Made by a program: the position numbers and the translations under genes. Positions 1 to 5,390 of a DNA stretch of 5,390 nt are shown here, piece after piece; the stretch's first letter is position 1, and each line of letters opens with the position of its first letter. This DNA comes from Rhodospirillaceae bacterium (GTDB lineage: Bacteria; Pseudomonadota; Alphaproteobacteria; Thalassobaculales; Thalassobaculaceae). The stretch is from positions 38,646 to 44,035 of the forward strand of contig NZVJ01000070.1 of NCBI GenBank assembly GCA_002701455.1. The letters run 5' to 3'. The notes beneath the pieces are model-generated. The model made no database searches. It saw nothing but the letters and a program-made list of their open reading frames with translations, and was not told where the DNA came from.

Positions 1-851
1 AGCCTGCGTGAGTAAGGAAAAATAGCTAAATCAGTGAGTGATTCTTTGAAAATTTCTACTAGACGCGGATCCGTTTCTAATATAATTCTCCCAGCTATTC
101 CCTGTAGTTTTGGAAGGTACGCTGAAAAATATAATTCATCACCGATTCCTTGTTCGCTGCACACGAGTATAGTTTTATCTCTAAGAGGTTCTCGATTCCA
201 CCGAGGGATCCGGATTAGACGTTTGGGTGATGAGATTATGTCATGGCCAAGTCGGCTTTCGTAGTCTGCCCAGCCCTTCTCATAATGGCCTAGAGTAAGA
301 AGGGTAATAGATCGGTTTAGGCGCAGTTGACTGCTAGGGTCACGCTCAATAGCGATATTTATATGCTCTAAAGATTTTTCGTAGTTATCAACCGCTGCGT
401 AAGCCTCAGCAATATTTGCGTGGGTTTTTTCGCTTAAAGGAAAAAGTAAAAGAATTCGGCTGTTGATCCTCAGGCTGTCCAGAGGCTTTTGATCGGCTAG
501 GCATAAGTTTGCAAAGCTTTGCAATAGTTCTTTATCGCATGGCGAGTTTATTAGTGCCAGCTTCAATACGGCCCTAGCTTGGTCACTCTCATTATTGGCT
601 TGGAGCTGTTCTGCGAACAATACAACGATACTGCTTATATGTTTCCCGTGCTGGTATCCTATTTCGAGGTAGTGCAGCGATTTATTTATGTCGCCCTTAA
701 GGGAAAAAACCTGTCCAAGTAAAAAATTGATTATAGGATGATTCTCCCACTTCTCGTATCTATCCAATAAAAAGGTCTCAGCCCGGGCTAATTTACCTTG
801 TCGCATTAGATTCTGAGAATTTTTTAGAATCAATTCGAGTTCACTAGTCAT
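1..851 (-). CDS. TPR protein with glycosyltransferase-like C-terminal region, partial (3' end beyond the window)
   Basis: Reading the minus strand from an ATG at 849-851 gives 283 codons with no stop, continuing past the left edge. Residues 1-200 are helical and TPR-like. The clearest repeat is around residues 142-172 (THANIAEAYAAVDNYEKSLE, then AIERDP), followed by LLTLGHYEKGWADYESRL at about 184-201. Residues 217-262 then show RWNREPL, KTILVCSEQGIGDELYFSAY and LETDPRL. In known families, a GW-x-YE-x-R motif followed by a W-x-x-x-PL segment and EQG-x-GD marks TPR proteins fused to a GT9/OGT-like glycosyltransferase fold, so a role in transferring sugar to a surface polymer or protein is plausible but inferred. 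The catalytic half is missing. No signal peptide is visible, so the protein is probably cytoplasmic. A purine-rich GGGAAAGAAG lies just upstream of the ATG as a modest ribosome site. The gene is divergent from thyA. Confidence in the reading frame is high; the exact activity is unknown. Confidence 0.8.
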   Translation of the reverse strand, partial: MTSELELILKNSQNLMRQGKLARAETFLLDRYEKWENHPIINFLLGQVFSLKGDINKSLHYLEIGYQHGKHISSIVVLFAEQLQANNESDQARAVLKLALINSPCDKELLQSFANLCLADQKPLDSLRINSRILLLFPLSEKTHANIAEAYAAVDNYEKSLEHINIAIERDPSSQLRLNRSITLLTLGHYEKGWADYESRLGHDIISSPKRLIRIPRWNREPLRDKTILVCSEQGIGDELYFSAYLPKLQGIAGRIILETDPRLVEIFKESLTDLAIFPYSRR

Positions 852-995
852 TAGGCTTCTTTCCCTATGCGGTAACTAAAGAGATTTATTCGTCTACAAG
901 GTGGATTTTAAATTTTTGATACTGTACTTTCTTCACAAAAGAAGTCGAGAGATAACTCTCCCATTTTTAAAGTGCAAAACAAAGACGGTATTTCA
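852..995. promoter_or_regulatory. divergent intergenic region between the TPR gene and thyA
   Basis: This AT-rich gap of about 145 bases must carry the start signals for both the leftward TPR gene and the rightward thyA-folA pair. I see no convincing paired -35/-10 boxes. TTGATA at 916-921 is a fair -35 for thyA but has no good -10 at 16-18 bases. A small perfect hairpin, GAGAG-ATAA-CTCTC (947-960), lies 35 bases before the thyA ATG and is followed by a T run at 964-968. It could be a weak transcript structure, but a 5-bp stem can occur by chance. The presence of promoters is inferred from gene orientation. Confidence 0.35.
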
Positions 996-1790
996 ATGAA
1001 GCAGTATCTTGACCTAATGCGTTTAGTATTGGACACAGGCTCAGAAAAAATTGATAGAACAGGGGTTGGAACAATCTCTACCTTCGGTCACCAGATGAGA
1101 TTCAACCTTGAAGATGGTTTCCCGATTCTTACAACCAAAAAGCTACACTTGAAGTCAATAATTCATGAGTTAATCTGGTTCTTGCAAGGTGACACGAACA
1201 TAAATTATCTTAATCAACATGGGGTTCGTATCTGGAATGAATGGGCTGATGAGAACGGAGAATTAGGCCCTGTGTACGGCGAGCAGTGGCGTTCTTGGCC
1301 TGCTGGCGATGGTAAAAGCATCGATCAAATAAGTGAACTTGTTTTAGGCCTTAAAAATAACCCAGACTCCAGAAGACATTTGGTCACTGCTTGGAACCCA
1401 GCTGTATTAAATAAAATGGCACTGCCGCCTTGTCATTGTCTCTTCCAGTTTTATGTTTCCAACGAAAGACTGTCGTGTCAGTTATACCAGCGAAGCGCGG
1501 ATATATTCTTAGGTGTCCCTTTCAATATAGCATCTTACGCGCTTCTAACATTGATGCTCGCTCAAGTAACTAACTACTTGCCGGGAGAGTTCATCCATAC
1601 AATGGGTGATGCTCACATTTATAAGAATCATCTGGTCCAAGTCAGGGAACAATTGACAAGAAGTCCAAAACCGTTACCAAAAATGCGATTAAACCCAGAG
1701 GTGATGGATATTTTCGACTTTACTTATGAGGACTTTAATCTCATCGATTATAACCCTGCCCCCCACATCGCCGCAAAAGTCGCTGTTTAG
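996..1790 (+). CDS. thyA: thymidylate synthase
   Basis: ThyA makes dTMP from dUMP, using 5,10-methylene-tetrahydrofolate as carbon donor and reductant and releasing dihydrofolate, in the cytoplasm. Starting at the ATG at 996 the protein is 264 residues, the same length as E. coli ThyA, and opens with MKQYLDLM, matching the family start. Key residues fall at the E. coli positions: Arg21 (DRTGVGT), Glu58, Trp80, Arg126-Arg127 (PDSRRHLV), the nucleophile Cys146 in LPPCHC, Arg166 in YQRSAD, Asp169, Asn177 in PFNIASY, and His207/Tyr209 in GDAHIYKNH. It is therefore complete and very likely active. A GTG at 972 would add eight residues that the family does not have, so the ATG is preferred; the ribosome site (AAAGACGG, about seven bases upstream) is weak. 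The stop TAG is directly followed by the folA ATG. This is the classical folate-dependent enzyme, not the flavin-dependent ThyX. Confidence 0.97.
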   Translation: MKQYLDLMRLVLDTGSEKIDRTGVGTISTFGHQMRFNLEDGFPILTTKKLHLKSIIHELIWFLQGDTNINYLNQHGVRIWNEWADENGELGPVYGEQWRSWPAGDGKSIDQISELVLGLKNNPDSRRHLVTAWNPAVLNKMALPPCHCLFQFYVSNERLSCQLYQRSADIFLGVPFNIASYALLTLMLAQVTNYLPGEFIHTMGDAHIYKNHLVQVREQLTRSPKPLPKMRLNPEVMDIFDFTYEDFNLIDYNPAPHIAAKVAV

Positions 1791-2327
1791 ATGGCTCTAA
1801 GTCATGCAAATAAACCAATTGTAGTGCTGGTTGTTGCTGTTGCGGCAAACGGGGTTATTGGGGTATCGGGTGGCCTCCCATGGCATCTTCCCGGAGATCT
1901 CGCACGGGTTAAAAAGCTTACAATGGGTAAACCATTGATCATGGGACGAAAAACGTACGAATCTATTGGGCGACCGCTTCCCGGAAGAAAGACGATTGTC
2001 ATTACTCGCGCGAAAACAACATATCCAGCCGAGGTTTCTATTTCGAAAAGTTTTGATCAAGCCCTCAAGAATGCAGAGGACTATGCAAATACAATGGGAG
2101 CAAACGAAATAGTAGCTTTTGGGGGTGCTCGGGTTTATGAAGAAGCCATTCCAATAGCAAAAAAAATTTATAAAACCGAGATCCAATTATTTCCCGAAGG
2201 CGATACGTTTTTTCCTGATTATTGTTCAGATGAATGGTCTGAAGTCTCCCGAGAAAACTTTTCTGCTCAGAGTCAATCTGTTGCCTTTAGTTACGTGCAA
2301 CTCGATCGGCTTGAGAAAGTAAGATAG
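1791..2327 (+). CDS. folA: dihydrofolate reductase
   Basis: FolA reduces dihydrofolate to tetrahydrofolate with NADPH, recycling the dihydrofolate made by ThyA next door. The 178-residue product is a little longer than E. coli FolA (159), with about nine extra N-terminal residues. Visible signatures are NGVIG (20-24), LPWHLPGDL (29-37) with Trp31 and catalytic Asp36 (E. coli Trp22 and Asp27), the NADPH-binding MGRKTYESIGRPLPGR (51-66) with Arg66 equal to E. coli Arg57, FGGARVYEEAIP (110-121), Thr129 (E. coli Thr113), and GDTFFPDY near the C-terminus. One oddity is Val40, where E. coli and most bacterial enzymes have the substrate-contacting Phe31. The ATG follows the thyA stop with no gap and no good ribosome site of its own, which suggests translational coupling. 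No intrinsic terminator is visible after the stop. Also called dfrA in some alphaproteobacterial genomes. Confidence 0.95.
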   Translation: MALSHANKPIVVLVVAVAANGVIGVSGGLPWHLPGDLARVKKLTMGKPLIMGRKTYESIGRPLPGRKTIVITRAKTTYPAEVSISKSFDQALKNAEDYANTMGANEIVAFGGARVYEEAIPIAKKIYKTEIQLFPEGDTFFPDYCSDEWSEVSRENFSAQSQSVAFSYVQLDRLEKVR

Positions 2328-2351
2328 CAATTGCCTAGACAAACTTGTGTA

Positions 2352-3476
2352 TCATGGACCTACGATTAATGGTGGCTTTTTCCTTTGACGGGTAACATTT
2401 CTCCAAACTGCAGAAGCAATTTCTTTGTAACACTTGCTGTGATGACTGTTGGGGGAATCGATAACAATGGGTTTTCCCTCGTCCGAGGTTATTCGAATAT
2501 CCATGTGCAGAGGAACTCCGCCTAAAAAGTCCACGCCAAGACGCAATGCCTCCTGCTTCGCGCCTCCCGAGCCAAAGATATCGGATGGTTCACCGCATTT
2601 TGGGCAAACAAATGTACTCATATTCTCGACAATGCCTAAAACTGGCACATTTACCTTTTTGAACATATTTAGTCCTTTACGGGCGTCCAGCAGTGCAATG
2701 TCCTGGGGCGTCGATACAATGACAGCACCGGCTAGCGGGACCCGCTGTGACATTGTAAGTTGGGCATCACCAGTTCCTGGCGGCATATCCACTACAAGAA
2801 CATCTAAATCACCCCACGAAACGTCCTTAAGCATTTGTTCTAACGCGCTCATTACCATTGGTCCACGCCAGATCGTGGGCGTATCCTCTGGAACAAGAAA
2901 CCCTATCGACATACACTTGAGCCCGTATTTTTGAAGTGGCTCGAGTGTCTTCCCATCTGGGCTCTTGGGTTTTTCATTTAGACCAATCATTCGCGGTAAA
3001 GATGGCCCGTAGATATCCGCATCTAATATCCCTGTAGCCAAACCTTGAAGAGAGAGTGCAACGGCAATATTTAATGCCGTCGTCGACTTGCCCACGCCCC
3101 CCTTGCCTGATGCCACAGCAATGATATGTTTTACGTCTGGCGCGAGCTCTCGTGATTTGCTTTCTTTTGGCTTATCGGACTTATTTGCTGTTGGTTTCGA
3201 CGGATTATCTTGTTGCTTGTTGATTGATCTGTGCGCGGTAAGAACAGCGGTGACGGAGAGAACGCCGGGCATTTTCCTTACCGTGTCTTCTGCTTCTTTC
3301 CGCAATGATTCAAGTGATGGTGCCCTTTTGGGATCAACTTCGATGGAGAAACCTACGTTACCGTTTTTTATAATAATGTCGCTTACCATCCCGAGAGAAA
3401 CTAAATCCCCTCCAAGCTCAGGATCCTTGATGTTTGTCAAGTTTTCTAAAATTTTTTCCTTAGAAATTGAAACCAT
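2352..3476 (-). CDS. mrp: Mrp/ApbC family Fe-S cluster carrier ATPase
   Basis: Mrp (ApbC, the bacterial relative of NBP35/Ind1) is a cytosolic P-loop ATPase that carries Fe-S clusters to apoproteins. The product is 374 residues. Residues 1-80 form a MIP18/DUF59 domain (DPELGGDLVSLGMV at 18-31). Residues 83-114 are a Lys/Ser/Pro-rich linker. The ATPase domain follows: the deviant Walker A GKGGVGKST (124-132), DADIYGPS (152-159), Walker B-like VLVVDMPPGTGD (226-237), and the cluster-binding CPKC pair (Cys291, Cys294) followed by FGSGG. I chose the ATG at 3474-3476 because GAGGAG (plus-strand 3486-3491) lies nine bases upstream and the protein then starts exactly at the DUF59 domain. An upstream ATG would add 56 unrelated residues and overlap hflK. 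The gene converges on folA (24-base gap, no terminator seen) and is divergent from hflK. Confidence 0.95.
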   Translation of the reverse strand: MVSISKEKILENLTNIKDPELGGDLVSLGMVSDIIIKNGNVGFSIEVDPKRAPSLESLRKEAEDTVRKMPGVLSVTAVLTAHRSINKQQDNPSKPTANKSDKPKESKSRELAPDVKHIIAVASGKGGVGKSTTALNIAVALSLQGLATGILDADIYGPSLPRMIGLNEKPKSPDGKTLEPLQKYGLKCMSIGFLVPEDTPTIWRGPMVMSALEQMLKDVSWGDLDVLVVDMPPGTGDAQLTMSQRVPLAGAVIVSTPQDIALLDARKGLNMFKKVNVPVLGIVENMSTFVCPKCGEPSDIFGSGGAKQEALRLGVDFLGGVPLHMDIRITSDEGKPIVIDSPNSHHSKCYKEIASAVWRNVTRQRKKPPLIVGP

Positions 3477-3485
3477 GCTTGAAAT

Positions 3486-3491
3486 CTCCTC
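3486..3491 (-). promoter_or_regulatory. ribosome binding site deciding the mrp start
   Basis: GAGGAG on the minus strand, nine bases before the ATG at 3474-3476. It is a near-perfect Shine-Dalgarno sequence and supports the 374-residue form of Mrp over a longer reading that would start at 3644 inside hflK. Confidence 0.75.
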
Positions 3492-3498
3492 GAAAGCG

Positions 3499-3527
3499 AC
3501 AATATGTGATAGTGGTTGGGAGATCAA
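3499..3527 (-). promoter_or_regulatory. candidate sigma70-type promoter for mrp
   Basis: On the minus strand TTGATC (plus-strand 3522-3527) and TATTGT (plus-strand 3499-3504) are separated by exactly 17 bases. Each matches the consensus at four of six positions. Its place just ahead of the mrp ribosome site fits. It was found by eye only, and such matches are common in AT-rich gaps. Confidence 0.35.
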
Positions 3528-3540
3528 CGAGGGATTAGCC

Positions 3541-3581
3541 CCACCCACTTCGGAATTTTGTTTTATTTGCGTGTTGGGTGG
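3541..3581. repeat. 7-bp inverted repeat in the mrp-hflK divergent region
   Basis: CCACCCA (3541-3547) and its exact complement TGGGTGG (3575-3581) flank a 27-base AT-rich spacer. The right arm overlaps the spacer of the candidate hflK promoter. This could be an operator for a regulator acting on one or both divergent genes, or a chance pair. No known regulator site is recognised. Confidence 0.3.
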
Positions 3582-3596
3582 AAAATCTGCTATTAG
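3567..3596 (+). promoter_or_regulatory. weak candidate promoter for hflK-hflC
   Basis: TTGCGT (3567-3572) and TATTAG (3591-3596) are 18 bases apart, about 30 bases before the hflK start. The -10 matches four of six consensus positions and the -35 only its TTG core. Some promoter must lie in 3477-3626, because hflK is divergent from mrp, but this particular pair is tentative. Confidence 0.22.
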
Positions 3597-3626
3597 CGGA
3601 CGTAATGTTTTAAAAGGAGAAAAGCA

Positions 3627-4787
3627 ATGTCCTGGGACAATCAAGGCGGTGGTGGGCCATGGGGTAACAACGGCGGCAGCGGTGGTCCAGGTTCTCCTTG
3701 GGGACGCGGATCAGGTAACCAAGGGGGTGGCCAAACGCCTCCTGATATTGATGAGGTTATTCGTCGAGGGCAGGCCAAATTAAAGAGCTTGTTGCCTAAA
3801 GGGTTTGGTGGTTGGAAAGCGGGCATACTTGTCGTTATCGTTCTTCTGGGAATATGGGCAGCTAATGGTTTCTACCGAGTTCAACCGAACCAAGAAGGAG
3901 TGCCAGTCGTTTTAGGAAGGTTCGTGGGTACCATAACAAATCCGGGTTTACACTGGAATTGGCCAGCGCCCATTGGTAAAGTTTACACCCCCGATGTTAC
4001 TGCAGAGAATAGGATAGAAATTGGGCTTCGTACTTCAGGAGAATCTACCCGTAGAGGTGCATCTGTAAGAGATATGCCGGAAGAAAGCCAGATGATTACC
4101 GGAGACGAAAATATCGTAGATATTGACTTTGTTGTCTTTTGGAGAATATCCGACGCACCAAATTATCTTTTCAATATCAGAAATCCAGACGAAACAGTAA
4201 AAATGGCTGCTGAATCTGTCATGAGAGCAATAATTGGTCAAACTCCTATTCAAGAAGCACTTACAAGCCGAAGAGAAGATATCGAAGCTAGAACACTCTC
4301 TTCACTACAAAAATTAATGTCAGAGTATAAAGCGGGTATACAGGTAAGACAGGTTCAGCTTCTAGCGGTCCTGCCCCCTAAGAATGTTATTGACGCATTT
4401 GATGAGGTATCTCGGGCTAGACAAGACATGGACAGATTAAAAAATGAGGCAGAAGCTTTTAGAAACGATATCGTCCCAAGAGCCCGAGGTGAAGCCCAGC
4501 AGCTTCTGCAGGGGGCGGAGGCTTATCGGCAGGAGGTTGAGAATAGGGCACAGGGTGACGCCAACAGGTTTAACTCGGTTTACCAAGCATACCGACAGTC
4601 TAAAGACGTAACGACCACGAGAATTTATTTGGAAACTTTAGAGAGTATCTTTTCTAATGTTAACAAAGTCATAATAGACAGTGAAATAGGAGAGGCAGGT
4701 GGAGCAGGCGTAGTTCCTTATTTACCTCTTCCCGAGATTAAAAAGAAACAAAAGGCAAACGGTTCGTCGTCGCAAGGAGCTAACTAA
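3627..4787 (+). CDS. hflK: HflK, SPFH-family membrane protein, FtsH protease modulator
   Basis: HflK pairs with HflC to form a large periplasmic-side SPFH assembly that encloses FtsH and tempers its degradation of membrane proteins. The 386 residues (E. coli HflK is 419) show a Gly/Pro/Asn-rich N-terminal tail (1-38), a single membrane span at about 65-82 (ILVVIVLLGIWAANGF), then the SPFH/band-7 domain from VQPNQEGVPVVLGRF (85-99) to about 265, including NPGLHWNWPAP and ENIVDIDFVVFWRI. An Ala/Glu/Gln/Arg-rich helical, coiled-coil stretch follows (about 265-325), and the C-terminal VVPYLPLPEI (362-371) is typical of alphaproteobacterial HflK. A strong ribosome site, AAGGAG at 3614-3619, lies seven bases before the ATG. 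The stop TAA shares its last base with the hflC start, so the two are translationally coupled. The gene is complete with no visible defect. Confidence 0.96.
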   Translation: MSWDNQGGGGPWGNNGGSGGPGSPWGRGSGNQGGGQTPPDIDEVIRRGQAKLKSLLPKGFGGWKAGILVVIVLLGIWAANGFYRVQPNQEGVPVVLGRFVGTITNPGLHWNWPAPIGKVYTPDVTAENRIEIGLRTSGESTRRGASVRDMPEESQMITGDENIVDIDFVVFWRISDAPNYLFNIRNPDETVKMAAESVMRAIIGQTPIQEALTSRREDIEARTLSSLQKLMSEYKAGIQVRQVQLLAVLPPKNVIDAFDEVSRARQDMDRLKNEAEAFRNDIVPRARGEAQQLLQGAEAYRQEVENRAQGDANRFNSVYQAYRQSKDVTTTRIYLETLESIFSNVNKVIIDSEIGEAGGAGVVPYLPLPEIKKKQKANGSSSQGAN

Positions 4788-5347
4788 TGAATAAGCTTTT
4801 AATCGGTCTTGGGGCGGTAATTGCCGTCTTGATTGTAATAGCCAGCAGCTCTCTCTTCATTGTTGAACAGACACAACAAGCAATTGTATTGTTCTTCGGT
4901 AAACCGCAAGAAACGATTAGAGAACCAGGGCTGTATGTGAAGGTACCCTTCGCTGAAGAGGTGGTTTACTATGAGAAAAGAGTGTTAGATCTTGACCCGC
5001 CAAAAGAGCGTATGATTCTGGCAGATCAAAAGAGATTGGACGTTGACTCTTACGCGCGGTATAGAATCATTGATCCGCTGTTGTTTTACCAGACGACGCG
5101 CAGAGTTAGTGAAGTCTCGGGTAAACTGACTCCAATAATTAATTCGTCACTCCGAAGGGTTTTAGGTAACGAGACACTCCTGGATATTTTATCCGGGAAA
5201 AGAGCTACAATTATGGTTGATATCCAAAAAGCTGTAAACGATGCTGTAAAGCGGTTTGGGATGGATTTCAGCGCTCCATATGGTTCGGCTGTTTCGGCTT
5301 CTTCGTTCTCTTTTTCTGTGCAGGGGTGGTCGCCCAAAATCTTTTGA
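4787..5347 (+). CDS. hflC: HflC, SPFH-family partner of HflK, C-terminal part lost or replaced
   Basis: HflC is the obligate partner of HflK around FtsH. The start is firm: ATG overlaps the hflK stop (TAATG) and AAGGAG (4774-4779) sits seven bases upstream. An N-terminal membrane span (about residues 4-25, ending IASSSLFIVEQTQQA) leads into a normal SPFH domain: VLFFGKPQETIREPGLYVKV, EKRVLDLD, ADQKRLDVDSYARYRIIDPL, INSSLRRVLGNETL and KAVNDAVKRFGMDF. After residue 161 (base 5269) the family continues with a DVRI-x-RADLP segment, a TEREREA-type coiled coil and a C-terminal tail. Here there are 25 low-complexity residues rich in Ser and aromatics (SAPYGSAVSASSF onward) and a TGA at 5345. The product is 186 residues against about 290 normally. 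Either a real truncation or rearrangement, or an assembly chimera near the contig end, would explain this. As read, the protein is unlikely to work normally. Confidence 0.85.
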   Translation: MNKLLIGLGAVIAVLIVIASSSLFIVEQTQQAIVLFFGKPQETIREPGLYVKVPFAEEVVYYEKRVLDLDPPKERMILADQKRLDVDSYARYRIIDPLLFYQTTRRVSEVSGKLTPIINSSLRRVLGNETLLDILSGKRATIMVDIQKAVNDAVKRFGMDFSAPYGSAVSASSFSFSVQGWSPKIF

Positions 5348-5390
5348 GCAGATTCTAGCCGAGCAGTTTCCAGATGTCCAGCCCAATCCA
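5270..5390. other. unassigned sequence after the HflC break
   Basis: These 121 bases do not encode HflC in any frame. In the plus frame starting at ATG 5280-5282 there is no stop to the window edge (37 codons, ending SFEQILAEQFPDVQPNP). A second plus frame encodes a hydrophobic, signal-peptide-like stretch at 5281-5337 (GCFGFFVLFFCAGVVAQ) and then a TAG at 5356-5358. Two minus-strand frames are also open. There is no good ribosome site before 5280. I do not recognise a family. It may be the start of a secreted protein with a one-base error in the CCCAAAA run (5333-5339), or foreign sequence joined by the assembler. Confidence 0.4.

Noticed and set aside
34..264. Plus-strand 76-codon reading frame
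   Set aside because: It lies antisense within the TPR gene, has no recognisable features, and the opposite strand gives a coherent protein.
972..995. GTG start for thyA giving eight extra residues
   Set aside because: The ATG at 996 gives exactly the family length and N-terminus (MKQYL), and the catalytic residues then fall on the E. coli numbering.
1797..2186. Minus-strand reading frames opposite folA
   Set aside because: They mirror well-conserved DHFR codons and have no coding signature of their own.
2449..2934. Plus-strand 161-codon reading frame
   Set aside because: Antisense shadow of the Mrp ATPase domain, with no ribosome site or family resemblance.
3478..3510. Heat-shock (sigma32-like) promoter for hflK: CTTGAAA followed by CAATATG
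   Set aside because: The -10 half matches poorly, it would lie about 120 bases before hflK, and it overlaps the mrp ribosome site.
3477..3644. A 56-residue N-terminal extension of Mrp beginning inside hflK
   Set aside because: The added residues resemble no Mrp N-terminus, would overlap hflK and occupy the divergent control region. A strong GAGGAG sits right before the ATG at 3476, where the DUF59 domain begins.
3088..3783. Plus-strand 231-codon reading frame across mrp and the start of hflK
   Set aside because: It is antisense to the Mrp Walker A region and out of frame with hflK. Its Ser/Thr/Pro-rich composition is typical of a shadow frame.
5086..5386. Minus-strand reading frames opposite hflC and its tail
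   Set aside because: Most of their length is antisense to conserved HflC. The part beyond 5270 is too short to judge.
1..5390. A novel defence, mobile or biosynthetic system
   Set aside because: The complete genes are well-known housekeeping families, and I found no transposase, integrase, tRNA, CRISPR repeat or toxin-antitoxin pair on either strand.

Overview
This 5.39 kb stretch looks like ordinary chromosomal DNA from an alphaproteobacterium, probably a marine or uncultured one. The base composition is moderately AT-rich (low to mid 40s % GC by eye). The grouping thyA, folA, hflK, hflC is the arrangement I know from alphaproteobacteria, and the ThyA and HflK/HflC sequences read like members of that class. 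Both ends cut through genes, so this may be a complete short contig.

Layout. Positions 1-851 (minus strand) hold the N-terminal 283 residues of a TPR protein that leads into a glycosyltransferase-like domain; the gene runs off the left edge. A roughly 145-base divergent gap (852-995) separates it from thyA (996-1790, plus), which abuts folA (1791-2327, plus). mrp/apbC (2352-3476, minus) converges on folA with only 24 bases between them. A 150-base divergent control region (3477-3626) separates mrp from hflK (3627-4787, plus), whose stop overlaps the start of hflC (from 4787, plus) by one base. HflC matches its family up to about residue 161 (base 5269) and then abruptly stops doing so. The last 120 bases are unexplained.

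Function. ThyA and FolA form the dTMP cycle: thymidylate synthase turns methylene-tetrahydrofolate into dihydrofolate, and dihydrofolate reductase restores tetrahydrofolate. Their abutting arrangement fits co-expression. Mrp is an Fe-S cluster carrier ATPase. HflK and HflC are partner SPFH membrane proteins that surround and modulate the FtsH protease. The TPR/glycosyltransferase-like protein is probably unrelated to its neighbours.

I see no new biological system here, and no mobile element, CRISPR array or RNA gene. The points most worth a second look are the break in HflC, an unannotated partial gene at the left edge, a valine at the usual phenylalanine substrate-contact position of DHFR, and mrp inverted between folA and hflK.
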